The notes beneath the pieces were generated by a model, which was not told the origin of the DNA, searched no databases, and saw only the letters and a list, made by a program, of their open reading frames with translations. Positions 26,914 through 35,898 of a stretch of DNA of 64,000 nt are shown here, in pieces; within the stretch, counting starts at the first letter, position 1, and the number at the start of each line of letters is the position of its first letter. The position numbers and the translations under genes are program-made. Source of the stretch: RYN-230 sp963713815 (GTDB taxonomy: Bacteria > Actinomycetota > Actinomycetes > Streptosporangiales > Streptosporangiaceae); NCBI GenBank assembly GCA_963713815.1, contig CAVQNH010000032.1, forward strand, positions 310,001 through 374,000, read 5' to 3'.

Positions 26914-27447
26914 TTAGCGCTTGGAGTACTGGGGCGCCTTGCGCGCCTTCTTCAGGCCGTACTTCTTGCGCTCCTTGACCCGCGGGTCACGGGTCAGGAA
27001 GCCGGCCCGCTTCAGCGTGGGCCGATTATCCGGGTTGACCAGGATGAGCGCCCGGGCGATGCCCAGCCGCAGCGCGCCTGCCTGACCGGTGATGCCACCG
27101 CCGCTGATCCGCGCGACCACATCGAACTGGTTCTCCGCGCCGAGGCTCACGAACGGCTCGCTGATCAGCTGCTGGTGCACCTTGTTCGGGAAGAACTCGC
27201 CCAGCTTCCGGTCGTTGATCCGCCACTGCCCCGACCCGGGGACGATGCGGACGCGGGCGATGGCTTCCTTGCGGCGGCCGGTGCCGAGGGCGCTGCCGGT
27301 GACGACCGGCTTGCGGGCCGGCTGCCGTTCGCCGGCCTCCGCGGCAGAAGATTCGGTGGTGTACTCCGACACGTGCTCGCCGGCGTCTTCCGCCGTCGCC
27401 ACGCTGGAGCCCTCAGTGGGCTCCTGCGTGCCAGTGGACTCGGCCAC
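26914..27447 (-). CDS. rpsI: 30S ribosomal protein S9
   Basis: The core S9 sequence starts at GTGRRKEAIARVRIVPG and ends with the KKARKAPQYSKR tail that reaches the P-site tRNA. An N-terminal extension of about 45 acidic, Ser/Thr-rich residues precedes it, as in several actinobacteria. I chose the GTG at VAESTG because GAGGAAGGAACC lies directly before it; the longer frame to 27471 would contain that ribosome-binding site. A palindrome ATTCTGATCAGAAT lies just upstream. The gene is in operon with rplM. Confidence 0.96.
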   Translation of the reverse strand: MAESTGTQEPTEGSSVATAEDAGEHVSEYTTESSAAEAGERQPARKPVVTGSALGTGRRKEAIARVRIVPGSGQWRINDRKLGEFFPNKVHQQLISEPFVSLGAENQFDVVARISGGGITGQAGALRLGIARALILVNPDNRPTLKRAGFLTRDPRVKERKKYGLKKARKAPQYSKR

Positions 27448-27549
27448 GGTTCCTTCCTCGTACTTCCTCATCGATTCTGATCAGAATCGGTTCTGATCAG
27501 GGCGCCCGCCAGGCGGTAGTCCCGGCGCGGCGCCGCAGGCCGTAGCGGC

Positions 27550-28023
27550 CTAGCGGCTGCCCGCGCTGGCGGCTGGCGCCTCCTGGGCGATCTGCTTGAT
27601 CTCGAACGGGGTGGGCAGCTGCGCCTGGTGCGGGTGGTTCGGCCCGGCGTACACCTTGAGCTTGCGCAGCTGGCTGCGGCCCAGGGTGTTCTTCGGGAGC
27701 ATGCCCCGGACGGCCTTCTCGATCACCCGCTCGGGGTGCTGCTCGAGCAGGTCGCCATAGGCCATCGAGTGCAGCCCACCTGGGTAACCGGAGTGGCGGT
27801 GCGCGAGCTTCTGCTCCAGCTTCCGGCCCGTGAGCACGACCTTGTCCGCGTTGACGATGATGACGAAGTCACCCGTGTCCACGTGCGGCGCGAAGATCGG
27901 CTTGTGCTTGCCGCGCAGCAGGATCGCCGCGTGGCTGGCCAGGCGGCCGAGAACCACGTCGGACGCGTCAATGACGTGCCACTGACGATGGATGTCGCCG
28001 GCCTTGGGGCTGAATGTGCGCAC
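27550..28023 (-). CDS. rplM: 50S ribosomal protein L13
   Basis: L13 binds 23S rRNA early in 50S assembly. The 157 residues include WHVIDASDVVLGRLAS, GDFVIIVNADKVVLTGRK and AVRGMLPKNTLGR, all diagnostic. It starts at GTG and is the first gene of the rplM-rpsI pair, with a clear promoter about 165 bases upstream. Confidence 0.97.
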   Translation of the reverse strand: MRTFSPKAGDIHRQWHVIDASDVVLGRLASHAAILLRGKHKPIFAPHVDTGDFVIIVNADKVVLTGRKLEQKLAHRHSGYPGGLHSMAYGDLLEQHPERVIEKAVRGMLPKNTLGRSQLRKLKVYAGPNHPHQAQLPTPFEIKQIAQEAPAASAGSR

Positions 28024-28188
28024 GGTGGTAAGCCTTCGTTGTGGTGGGACCTAATCTGGTTCCGCGCCCGGGAGGCGCAACAAGCTCGGCTGCAGTCCCG
28101 GGTGAGGGAGTCCGACGCATCCGCTGCCGCGTAACCAGCCTCGCTGAGCGGGCACCGCGGGCATGCGAACACACATGGACGTCCAAGA

Positions 28189-28218
28189 AGGATACCGGCC
28201 GTTCGTAGTAACGGTCAA
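28189..28218 (-). promoter_or_regulatory. rplM-rpsI promoter
   Basis: On the minus strand TTGACC (28213-28218), an 18-base spacer and TATCCT (28189-28194) form a good housekeeping promoter, predicting a leader of about 160 bases before rplM. Confidence 0.75.
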
Positions 28219-28300
28219 AGCGAGCGGCGCACAGGCCGCCCCGGACGGCCAAATTGCCGGTCCGCCCGAGGCCGGCCCCGTAGAACGGTACGCTCCCGGC

Positions 28301-30496
28301 ATGGGCTACCCGGGTGATGAGGGCGGCGGCCCGCCGGACAGCCGAGTGGACGCGCCAGCTGGGCGCCGTGGTGACCGGCGCGAAGGTACTGGCCGTCGGC
28401 GGGCCCGGGGCGGGGAATCCGGGTACAGCGGGGAGACCGGCTACCCGGGCAGGTCCAGCGGCAGCCACCGGCGCCCGGACGGTGCGTCCTCCCCCGGCGC
28501 CGCCTCGTACCGGGACAGCGCGGGGTCCCCGGACACCAGCGGCTCCTACCCGGGCATCGCTCGCTCCCCGGACCCCACCAGTCCGGACTCCACCGGCTCC
28601 TACCCGGGTCAGGCTGCCGGGCCCGCGGGCCCGGGATACCCGGGAGCGATGGCGTACGCGCCCCCGGCGCCGGAACCGGGGACCAGGCGGGGAACCGGCC
28701 GGCGCGGGCGCGAACCAGCGGGGGGCAGCGATCCCGGGCCCGGCGCCGGGCGGCCAGCCCAGGCCGCCCCGCCGGCGCTCGGCGGCGGTCCCCCGTCACG
28801 GGAAAACGCGTGGCGCCGCCCGGAACGGCGGCCCGGCCAGGAGATCCAGGGAGGGTCGGGCAACAGCCCCGCCAGTAGCGCGCCGCAGCCCCGCGGGTCG
28901 CTGTGGAGCGCCGGGGCGTTCCGGACCGCAGGGCCGGGTGGCCGCGGCCCGGTCCGGGGCTTCCCGCCCGCCCCGGGAGCGCCTGACCCGGTGTACCCGC
29001 CGGGACAGTTCTCGCCGTGGAACGCGTCCGCGCTCCGGGCCGCCAGCGCCGCCGGGCGGGCCGGCCTGACCGCCGGCCCGGGATCCGAGAGCTCGGAGCC
29101 CGGGTATTCACAGCTGGCCGTCAGCGACCCGTCGGCCGACGCCACGGCCACCCAGACGTGGGTGGCGCTCGACGACGCCCATCTGGAACAGCTGGATGAG
29201 TGGGGCACGGCCGCCGCCGACGCCCCGGCGCGACCCGGATGGGACCAGAGCGGGCATTCCCTGACCGGCGAGAGCGATCAGACCGGGCCGCGGGGATTCT
29301 TTGAGCCGCCGGCCAACGGGGCTGCGCCCTCGGGACCCTGTGGCCTCTGCCGGAGCGCTGGCGACTCCCGGATTCCCGGCGCCTGCGGGGGCGGCAGCAC
29401 CATCCGGATATGGGAGCCGGGACGGGACGACCGGATACCCCGGCGAGACCGGATTTCCGGGAGGTGCGGGCTTTCCTGGCCAGGAAGAGTACCCCGGCCA
29501 GCCCGGATTCCCGGGCGAGGCCGGCCACCCCGGCGAACCTGGCTACCCGGCGAACCTGGCTACCCTGGCGAGGCCGGGGATATGGATGATCCCGATCCGT
29601 CGCTGCGAGCGGCCCGCCCCGGGGGACGGCTCGCCGCCCGGCAGGGCCGCCAGCAGGGCGCCCAGGATTTTCCGGCTGCGGACGCCGGCCCGGGCATCGG
29701 CACCGTCACAGGCCCAGGCCCGGGCGGCACCAGAGGCTCACGGTCAGAGGCGCGGGGCCGCAAGCCCCGCAAACCGCGCAAGCCGCCCAGCCGGGCCCGG
29801 ATGTGGCTCATGCCGCTGGTCATGATGGTGGTCGTCATCGTCCTGATCACCGTGGCCTACCTGCACTTCGCCAAGGGGCAGGCGACGTTGCCGGTCGTCG
29901 CGTCGCCGGCCCGGCAGGCCACGGCGTCGAGCAGCGCGTCGCTGGGGCCCTGGAAGCACATCACCACCCGGGCCGAGGACCCGGCCGCCCTCTCGCTCGC
30001 TGAGCTGTTCCCGGCCCGCTACTCGGCCAGCGGGACCGTCGTCCAGACGATCCAGCGGTCCGGGCACAACTGCCCGGGCACCGTCCTGGGCAACCGGCTG
30101 CGGGCCGCCCTGCGCAAAGCCGGCTGCACCCAGGTGATGCGGGCCAGCTACCTGTCCGCCGGCCAGAAAATCATGGCTACCATCGGCGTGCTGAACCTGG
30201 CCAACGTGACCGACGCGGAGCGGGCCGGCCAGGCGACCGGTGCGACCGCGTTCATCAAGCAACTCCCGGGCGCGCATGGCCCCACCAAGAACCTGATGAA
30301 GGGGACCGGGCTGGAAGAGGCCCAGATCAAGGGCCACTACCTGATCCTCACCTGGGCCGAGTTCACGAACCTGCGGACTCCGGGTAGCGCGGCACGGCGG
30401 GCGGAGCTGGACACCTTTTCCCGGCAGCTGGTCGCGAGTACCGCCGGCATCAGCCTGACCAGCCGGATGGTGTTCGGTAAGCCGGAGACCCCGTAA
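28301..30496 (+). CDS. single-pass membrane protein with collagen-like GXY segment (two compensating frameshifts)
   Basis: About 500 residues rich in Gly, Pro, Ser and Arg precede one membrane helix (MWLMPLVMMVVVIVLITVAYLHF) and a folded C-terminal domain of about 200 residues with no recognised family. Between about 29330 and 29550 the main frame turns Arg-rich, while the +1 frame gives regular Gly-X-Y triplets (GYPGETGFPGGAGFPGQ, then GFPGEAGHPGEP) that rejoin the main frame as GEPGYPGEAGD. Two single-base errors of opposite sign explain this. I chose ATG at 28301, with TACGCT six bases before it (leaderless style); an upstream start at 28163 would run through the rplM promoter. It is convergent with truA. 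Function is unknown. Confidence 0.72.
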   Translation: MGYPGDEGGGPPDSRVDAPAGRRGDRREGTGRRRARGGESGYSGETGYPGRSSGSHRRPDGASSPGAASYRDSAGSPDTSGSYPGIARSPDPTSPDSTGSYPGQAAGPAGPGYPGAMAYAPPAPEPGTRRGTGRRGREPAGGSDPGPGAGRPAQAAPPALGGGPPSRENAWRRPERRPGQEIQGGSGNSPASSAPQPRGSLWSAGAFRTAGPGGRGPVRGFPPAPGAPDPVYPPGQFSPWNASALRAASAAGRAGLTAGPGSESSEPGYSQLAVSDPSADATATQTWVALDDAHLEQLDEWGTAAADAPARPGWDQSGHSLTGESDQTGPRGFFEPPANGAAPSGPCGLCRSAGDSRIPGACGGGSTIRIWEPGRDDRIPRRDRISGRCGLSWPGRVPRPARIPGRGRPPRRTWLPGEPGYPGEAGDMDDPDPSLRAARPGGRLAARQGRQQGAQDFPAADAGPGIGTVTGPGPGGTRGSRSEARGRKPRKPRKPPSRARMWLMPLVMMVVVIVLITVAYLHFAKGQATLPVVASPARQATASSSASLGPWKHITTRAEDPAALSLAELFPARYSASGTVVQTIQRSGHNCPGTVLGNRLRAALRKAGCTQVMRASYLSAGQKIMATIGVLNLANVTDAERAGQATGATAFIKQLPGAHGPTKNLMKGTGLEEAQIKGHYLILTWAEFTNLRTPGSAARRAELDTFSRQLVASTAGISLTSRMVFGKPETP

Positions 30497-30537
30497 CGGG
30501 GACCGGTTCAGCGCAGACCGGTTCAGCCGGGCCGGGT

Positions 30538-31365
30538 TCAGTCAAGGACGGGCCGGACCCGCCGGGTGGCCAGGGCCCGCTGGGCGAGCTGGCCGGGCGG
30601 CGGGTAGCGGACCTCTTCCAGGCAGAGCCCGTGCGGCGGGACCACGGGGACGCCGGGGTCGCGGACCCGGGCCGTGAGCACCTGGGCCGGCCACGACGGT
30701 GGCCGGGCCCCGTCGCCCACCTTGAGGAGCGCGCCCATCAGGGCCCGCACCATCGAGTGGCAGAACGCGTCCGCGATGACAGTGGCCTCGGCCACCGTGG
30801 CCTCAGGCCGGGTCCAGGAGAGGGCGAGAAGCTCGCGCACCGTGGTCGCCCCCGCGCGGCGGCGGCAGAAGGCGGCGAAGTCATGCTCGCCGAGCAGCAG
30901 CGCGGCGGCCTCGTTCATGGGGCCGATCTCGATCTCGCGGCGAGTCCAGAGAGTGTCGTGCCGCCGCAGCGGTTCCGGTCCGGTGACATCGTCACAGACC
31001 CGGTAGGAGTACCGGCGGCTCAGCGCGGAGAACCGGGCGTCGAACCCGTCCGGGGCGACACCGATCCGGCGGACCCGGACATCGGGCGGCAGGAGCCTGG
31101 CTAGCCTGCGCAGCATGACCGGCGCCGCGTCCAGCCACGCCGCCAGCGGCAGGTCGGCGTGCGCCACCTGGCCCCGCGCGTGTACTCCAGCGTCGGTCCG
31201 GCCAGCCACGGTGAGCTGCACCGGGGGGTCAGCGCGCAAAACCTGGCTCAGCGCGTCCTCCAGCACCTGCTGGACGGTGCGCTGGCCAGGCTGGCGGGCC
31301 CAACCAGAAAAGCCGCCGCCGTCGTAGCTGAGGTCAATCCGGACCCGGCAGGCCTCAGCAGTCAA
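30538..31365 (-). CDS. truA: tRNA pseudouridine(38-40) synthase
   Basis: The enzyme forms pseudouridine at positions 38-40 of the tRNA anticodon arm. RIDLSYDGGGFSGWARQPG opens the protein, and the catalytic Asp58 sits in AGRTDAGVHARGQVAH. The 275-residue length is normal. It follows rplQ after 17 bases at the end of the alpha operon, a position conserved in bacteria. Confidence 0.97.
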   Translation of the reverse strand: MTAEACRVRIDLSYDGGGFSGWARQPGQRTVQQVLEDALSQVLRADPPVQLTVAGRTDAGVHARGQVAHADLPLAAWLDAAPVMLRRLARLLPPDVRVRRIGVAPDGFDARFSALSRRYSYRVCDDVTGPEPLRRHDTLWTRREIEIGPMNEAAALLLGEHDFAAFCRRRAGATTVRELLALSWTRPEATVAEATVIADAFCHSMVRALMGALLKVGDGARPPSWPAQVLTARVRDPGVPVVPPHGLCLEEVRYPPPGQLAQRALATRRVRPVLD

Positions 31366-31382
31366 CGGCGACGGCTCCCTGG

Positions 31383-31988
31383 TTACTTCTCGGGCGCCTC
31401 GGCGGAGTCCGCGTCTTCGCTGTCCGCCGCCTCGTCCGCGGCATCCTCAGCGTCCGCGGACTCAGCGTCGGTGCCCTCAGCCGTGGCATCGGCCTCCGGG
31501 GCCTCGGCCGTGACGTCAGCGTCGGCCTCATCGGCCGGCGCTTCGGTCGTCTCCGGGGCGGCTGCCGAGGCGGCCGGGCGGGCGGCGGGCTGGGACCGCC
31601 GGGCGCGACGGCGCCGCGGCTTGGCCTCGGCTTCTTCCTGGATCAGCTCGATCACCGCGAGCGGGGCATTGTCGCCCTTACGCGGACCGATCTTGGTGAT
31701 CCGGGTGTAGCCACCCTCCCGGGTAGCGAACTGCGGCCCGATCTCGGTGAACAACGTGTGCACCACGCTCTTGTCGGTCACCACGGTGAGGACCTGGCGG
31801 CGGGCGCTCAGATCACCCCGCTTAGCGAAGGTGATCAGCCGCTCGGCGTAGGGCCGCAGCCGACGTGCCCTGGCCTCGGTCGTGGTGATCTTGCCGTGCT
31901 CGAACAGGGCGGTGGCCAGGTTCGACAGCAGGTGCCGCTGATGGGCCGCGCTGCCACCCATCCGAGCGCCTTTGGTGGGCGAGGGCAT
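31383..31988 (-). CDS. rplQ: 50S ribosomal protein L17 with acidic tail
   Basis: The first 120 residues are standard L17 (RMGGSAAHQRHLLSNLATALF, then TEARARRLRPYAERLITFAKRGD). About 80 further residues, almost all Ala, Glu and Asp, form a disordered acidic tail (EADADVTAEAPEADATAEG) typical of actinobacterial L17 but not of other phyla. It lies between rpoA and truA in the alpha operon. Confidence 0.96.
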   Translation of the reverse strand: MPSPTKGARMGGSAAHQRHLLSNLATALFEHGKITTTEARARRLRPYAERLITFAKRGDLSARRQVLTVVTDKSVVHTLFTEIGPQFATREGGYTRITKIGPRKGDNAPLAVIELIQEEAEAKPRRRRARRSQPAARPAASAAAPETTEAPADEADADVTAEAPEADATAEGTDAESADAEDAADEAADSEDADSAEAPEK

Positions 31989-32048
31989 CGGAACGTTCTC
32001 CTTGGTTATGTACTACCGGGCCGCCAGGCCGCGTCAGTACTGCTCAGT

Positions 32049-33065
32049 TCAGTACTGCTCGGTCTCGACGTAACTGTCGTCGTCGTCCGCGCCGTAGCTG
32101 TCGGCTGCGCTCCCAGGGTCGAATCCCGGCGGGGAGTCCTTGAGCGCAAGACCCATGTCGGTCAGCTTCTGCTTGACTTCCTCGATCGACTTGGCGCCGA
32201 AGTTGCGGATGTCGAGCAGATCCTGCTCACTGCGGGCCACCAGCTCGCCCACGGTGTGAATGCCCTCGCGCTTGAGGCAGTTGTACGAGCGGACGGTGAG
32301 GTTGAGCTCCTCGATCGGCAGCGCCAGGTCCGCCGCGAGCGCGGCGTCCGTCGGCGACGGGCCGATGTCGATGCCCTCGGCCTCCACGTTCAGCTCGCGG
32401 GCCAGGCCGAACAGCTCGACCAGGGTCTTGCCCGCGCTGGCCACGGCGTCCCGGGGACGCATGGACGGCTTCGTCTCCACGTCGAGGATGAGCTTGTCGA
32501 AGTCGGTCCGCTGCTCCACGCGGGTGGCCTCGACCTTGTAGGTGACCCGCATCACCGGCGAGTAGATGGAGTCGATCGGGATACGGCCGATCTCCTGGCC
32601 GGGCTGCTTGTTCTGGGCGGCGGACACGTAGCCGCGGCCGCGCTCGACCGTGAGCTCCATCTCCAGCTTGCCCTTGGCGTTCAGCGTGGCGATGTGCAGC
32701 TCAGGGTTGTGCACCTCGACGCCGGCCGGCGGGGCGATGTCCGCGGCGGTTACCTCACCGGGTCCCTGCTTGCGCAGGTACATCACCACCGGCTCGTCCT
32801 GCTCCGAGGAAACGACCAGCGCCTTGAGGTTGAGGATGACGTCGGTGACGTCCTCCTGCACCCCGGGGACGGTGGAGAACTCGTGCAGGACACCCTCGAT
32901 CCGGATGCTGGTGACAGCCGCACCGGGGATCGAGGAGAGCAGCGTACGGCGGACCGAGTTCCCGATGGTGTAGCCGAAACCTGGCTCCAGCGGCTCGATG
33001 ACGAACCGCGACCGGAAGTCGCCGACCTGCTCTTCATTCAGAGTCGGACGCTGGGCGATGAGCAT
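32049..33065 (-). CDS. rpoA: DNA-directed RNA polymerase alpha subunit
   Basis: The dimer-forming scaffold of RNA polymerase. The N-terminal domain contains FVIEPLEPGFGYTIGNSVRRTLLSS; the C-terminal domain (LPIEELNLTVRSYNCLKREGI and IRNFGAKSIEEVKQKL) contacts UP elements and activators. A short acidic tail (DDDDSYVETEQY) ends the 338 residues. It is placed between rpsD and rplQ as usual. Confidence 0.98.
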   Translation of the reverse strand: MLIAQRPTLNEEQVGDFRSRFVIEPLEPGFGYTIGNSVRRTLLSSIPGAAVTSIRIEGVLHEFSTVPGVQEDVTDVILNLKALVVSSEQDEPVVMYLRKQGPGEVTAADIAPPAGVEVHNPELHIATLNAKGKLEMELTVERGRGYVSAAQNKQPGQEIGRIPIDSIYSPVMRVTYKVEATRVEQRTDFDKLILDVETKPSMRPRDAVASAGKTLVELFGLARELNVEAEGIDIGPSPTDAALAADLALPIEELNLTVRSYNCLKREGIHTVGELVARSEQDLLDIRNFGAKSIEEVKQKLTDMGLALKDSPPGFDPGSAADSYGADDDDSYVETEQY

Positions 33066-33193
33066 TTGGTACCCCTTTCCGCGACGCCCGCTATTTGACG
33101 TCGCGATCTTCTGACGGCCGGCCGGTGCCAGTAGCGGCCCGGTCAGCCGTCCCCCGCCGGGCCGCCGCCCGTGCGGCGGCCCTAGCGAGCGTA

Positions 33194-33820
33194 TTACTTC
33201 GAGTAGTACTCGACGATGAGCTGTTCCTGGACCTGGGTGTCGATCTGGGCCCGGGCCGGCAGGGAGTGGACCAGGATGCGCATCTTGTCCGGGATGACTT
33301 CCATCCAGGCCGGAGACGGCCGCTCGCCGGCTTCGGCGCGCGCCACCACCATCGGGGTCAGCTCCATCGAGCCTGGCTTGACGTCGATGATGTCGTTCTC
33401 GCTCACCCGGTAGGACGGGATGTCCACCTTCTTGCCGTTGACCATGAAGTGGCCGTGGCGGACCAGCTGGCGGGCCATGTCCCGGCTCTTGGCGAAGCCA
33501 GCCCGGTACACGATGTTGTCCAGGCGGCTCTCCAGGATCTGGAGCAGGTTCTCGCCGGTCATACCGCGCTTGCGGGTGGCTTCCTCGTAGTAGCCATGGA
33601 ACTGGCGCTCAAGGATGCCGTAGATCCGGCGGGCCTTCTGCTTCTCCCGGATCTGGAGCAGGTACTCGCTCTCCTTGGGCCGGTTGCGCCCGTGCTCGCC
33701 CGGCGGGTAAGGCCGGATCTCAATGGGGCACTTCGGCGAATCGCACTTGGCGCCCTTCAGGAAGAGCTTCATCTTCTCGCGGCGGCAAAGCTTGCAGTCC
33801 GCCCCTGTGTATCGAGCCAT
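33194..33820 (-). CDS. rpsD: 30S ribosomal protein S4, zinc-binding form
   Basis: A primary 16S rRNA binder that nucleates 30S assembly. The N-terminus has four Cys (CKLC and later CDSPKC), indicating the zinc-containing C+ form. The S4 RNA-binding domain (SRLDNIVYRAGFAKSRDMARQLVRHGH) follows. The 208-residue length is normal. A 128-base gap separates it from rpoA. Confidence 0.97.
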   Translation of the reverse strand: MARYTGADCKLCRREKMKLFLKGAKCDSPKCPIEIRPYPPGEHGRNRPKESEYLLQIREKQKARRIYGILERQFHGYYEEATRKRGMTGENLLQILESRLDNIVYRAGFAKSRDMARQLVRHGHFMVNGKKVDIPSYRVSENDIIDVKPGSMELTPMVVARAEAGERPSPAWMEVIPDKMRILVHSLPARAQIDTQVQEQLIVEYYSK

Positions 33821-33834
33821 CTTCGCGCTACTCC

Positions 33835-34236
33835 TCAGACCCGGCGCCGCTTAGGCGGGCGGCAGCCATTGTGCGGAACCGGGGTGACGTCCTGGATCGA
33901 GCCAACCTCCAGGCCGGTCGCCTGCAGCGACCGGATGGCGGTCTCCCGTCCGGACCCAGGACCCTTGACGAACACGTCGACCTTGCGCATGCCGTGCTCC
34001 ATGGCACGGCGCGCCGCGGCCTCGGCCGCCATCTGCGCCGCGAACGGCGTGGACTTACGTGATCCCTTGAATCCGACCTGGCCGGACGACGCCCACGAAA
34101 TGACGTTGCCCACCGGGTCGGTGATGGAGACGATGGTGTTGTTGAACGTGCTCCTGATGTGGGCGTGCCCGTGAGCGACGTTCTTCCGTTCCTTCCGGCG
34201 CACCTTCTTGGCGCCAGTGCGGCTCTTTGGCGGCAT
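33835..34236 (-). CDS. rpsK: 30S ribosomal protein S11
   Basis: S11 lines the platform near the mRNA exit. The 133 residues begin MPPKSRTGAKKVRRKERKN and contain HIRSTFNNTIVSITD and the basic C-terminus HNGCRPPKRRRV. The apparent upstream extension is non-coding, and the family N-terminus fixes the start at 34236. rpsD follows after 14 bases. Confidence 0.97.
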   Translation of the reverse strand: MPPKSRTGAKKVRRKERKNVAHGHAHIRSTFNNTIVSITDPVGNVISWASSGQVGFKGSRKSTPFAAQMAAEAAARRAMEHGMRKVDVFVKGPGSGRETAIRSLQATGLEVGSIQDVTPVPHNGCRPPKRRRV

Positions 34237-34324
34237 CTGCTTCCTATTCAGTGAGGTCGTCGGTCCGCAGTGTGGCTGGGAGCCCGGTGGTCGGGCCCCG
34301 GCCAGCAGTGGCAACGGGCGCGGA

Positions 34325-34705
34325 CTACTTCTTCCCGGCCTTCTTCTTGCCGGCCACTGTCTTCTTCCTGCCCTTGCGGGTGCGGGCGTTCGTCTGCGTG
34401 CGCTGGCCGTGCACCGGCAGCCCACGGCGATGACGAATGCCCTGGTAGCACCCGATCTCGATCTTGCGGCGGATGTCCGCCTGCACCTCACGGCGCAGAT
34501 CGCCTTCGACCCGGTAGGTCGCTTCGATCCAGTCACGGAGACGGACGAGGTCGTCCTCTCCGAGTTCGTGGACCCGCGTGTCGCCGCTGACGCCAGTAGC
34601 GCTCAGCGTCTCGAGCGAACGGGTACGCCCGATTCCGTAGATGTACGTGAGAGCGACCTCCAGCCGCTTATCGCGGGGGAGGTTGACGCCAACGAGGCGT
34701 GCCAT
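34325..34705 (-). CDS. rpsM: 30S ribosomal protein S13
   Basis: S13 contacts the P-site tRNA and the B1 intersubunit bridges. The 126 residues begin MARLVGVNLPRDKRLEVALTYIYGIG and end in the Lys-rich tail KKTVAGKKKAGKK. The family start defines 34705. It begins the alpha block after rpmJ and precedes rpsK by 88 bases. Confidence 0.97.
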   Translation of the reverse strand: MARLVGVNLPRDKRLEVALTYIYGIGRTRSLETLSATGVSGDTRVHELGEDDLVRLRDWIEATYRVEGDLRREVQADIRRKIEIGCYQGIRHRRGLPVHGQRTQTNARTRKGRKKTVAGKKKAGKK

Positions 34706-34848
34706 GGGCGGGCAGTTCTCCTTTTCATCGAGGAGGTCGTGCGCGACCGCTCCCCCGCCCCTGCCCGGGCCGGGCCCCGGCCTCCTACCGGGGGTAACCC
34801 GTACGCGGCTGGTGCCGCGCACGGGCTGCGGTGCGTGTGGGTCGGGCG

Positions 34849-34962
34849 TCAGCCCTGGCGCTGCTTGTGCCGCGGGTCAGAGCAGATGACCATGACGCGG
34901 CCATTCCGCCTGATCACCCGGCACTTGCTGCAGATCTTCTTCACACTCGGCTTGACCTTCAT
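34849..34962 (-). CDS. rpmJ: 50S ribosomal protein L36, zinc-binding form
   Basis: A 37-residue protein, MKVKPSVKKICSKCRVIRR and then VMVICSDPRHKQRQG. The three Cys and one His (CxxC, C and H) make the zinc ribbon of the C+ form. It sits between infA and rpsM, the standard site. Confidence 0.97.
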   Translation of the reverse strand: MKVKPSVKKICSKCRVIRRNGRVMVICSDPRHKQRQG

Positions 34963-35010
34963 CGTGGCCTCCTCCGGCGCCGGGACAGGTCAATGTCCTG
35001 CGTCAGCTCG

Positions 35011-35232
35011 TTACTTGTACCGGTAGACAATCCGGCCACGGCTCAGGTCGTACGGGCTCAGCTCAACGACTACCCGGTCGTCGGGCAGGATGCGGATGTA
35101 GTGCATCCGCATCTTTCCGCTGATGTGGGCGAGGACCTTGTGCCCATTGTCTAGCTCCACCCGGAAGAAGGCATTGGGAAGTGACTCGACGATCCTGCCC
35201 TCGATCTCGATGGCGCCGTCCTTTTTGGGCAT
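35011..35232 (-). CDS. infA: translation initiation factor IF-1
   Basis: A 73-residue OB-fold protein that binds the A site of the 30S subunit during initiation. MPKKDGAIEIEGRIVESLPN, GHKVLAHISGKMRMHYIRI and YDLSRGRIVYR are all conserved. GCGGAGG lies immediately before the ATG. A TAGACT -10-like hexamer lies at 35414-35419 on the minus strand, about 180 bases upstream, so infA-rpmJ-rpsM may have their own promoter; the -35 is weak. Confidence 0.97.
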   Translation of the reverse strand: MPKKDGAIEIEGRIVESLPNAFFRVELDNGHKVLAHISGKMRMHYIRILPDDRVVVELSPYDLSRGRIVYRYK

Positions 35233-35488
35233 ATCCTCCGCGCTTCACTGTTGGGCCCACTCGCCACCGGTGACGGTGTGCAGGCGGGTGTTGTCTACGT
35301 TTGTGTCGTGGTGCATCCCAGGACTGTGCCGGACCAGGAATGCGTGATCTAGTTCCCGTACTCGCGAGGCAACCGGCAAACGCCAGCACAAGGCAACTCG
35401 CGAGCCGCAGCAGAGTCTACGCGACCCCGCCATACATTGCGAACCAGAGGCGGGGCAGGGAAATTCCCGGGCTCCGCCGCTGCGCAGC

Positions 35489-35755
35489 TTACTCTCCCGA
35501 GCGCTGCCAGGGGAGCGGCGCGTCACCAGACCGGCCGCGGCGCAGCTTGGCCTCGGGCAGCTCGTACAGGTCGATCCCGGGCAGATCCGCCATGAGCTCG
35601 TCCAGCTGGCCGAGGGTCTTCGCCGCGTAGGCCAGGTCCAGCCGCTCGTGGAACTCCTCAGCCGTGAGCCGCCCCGCGGCGAGGTGCTCGCGCAACAGGG
35701 CCGCGGTGCGGTCGCGGTCCGCGTCGGACGCGCGGATCTTCGGATCGCTCGGCAT
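35489..35755 (-). CDS. DUF1707 domain protein (SHOCT-like)
   Basis: A protein of 88 residues whose first half, IRASDADRDRTAALLREHLAAGRLTAEEF then HERLDLAYAAKTLGQLDELMADLP, is the DUF1707 domain widespread in actinobacteria and often found at the N-terminus of small membrane proteins. Here it stands alone, with no membrane segment. It occupies the space between adk and infA where many actinobacteria carry map. Function is unknown. ATG at 35755 is preferred; a start two codons upstream is possible. Confidence 0.85.
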   Translation of the reverse strand: MPSDPKIRASDADRDRTAALLREHLAAGRLTAEEFHERLDLAYAAKTLGQLDELMADLPGIDLYELPEAKLRRGRSGDAPLPWQRSGE

Positions 35756-35898
35756 CCGCAACCTCCCGGAGTTCTCTGGGTCTACCGTACCCAGGAGACC
35801 CAGCCCCGCGGCCCACGCTACGGCGCGGATTCAGCGTCCCTGCGGGCCACGGCTACGGCGCGGCCTCCGTGTCCCTGCGGCGACGCTACGGCGCGGCC

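Noticed and set aside
28163..28300. Upstream start for the collagen-like membrane protein
   Set aside because: It would read through the minus-strand rplM promoter and lacks a ribosome-binding site; the ATG at 28301 has a suitably placed TACGCT.
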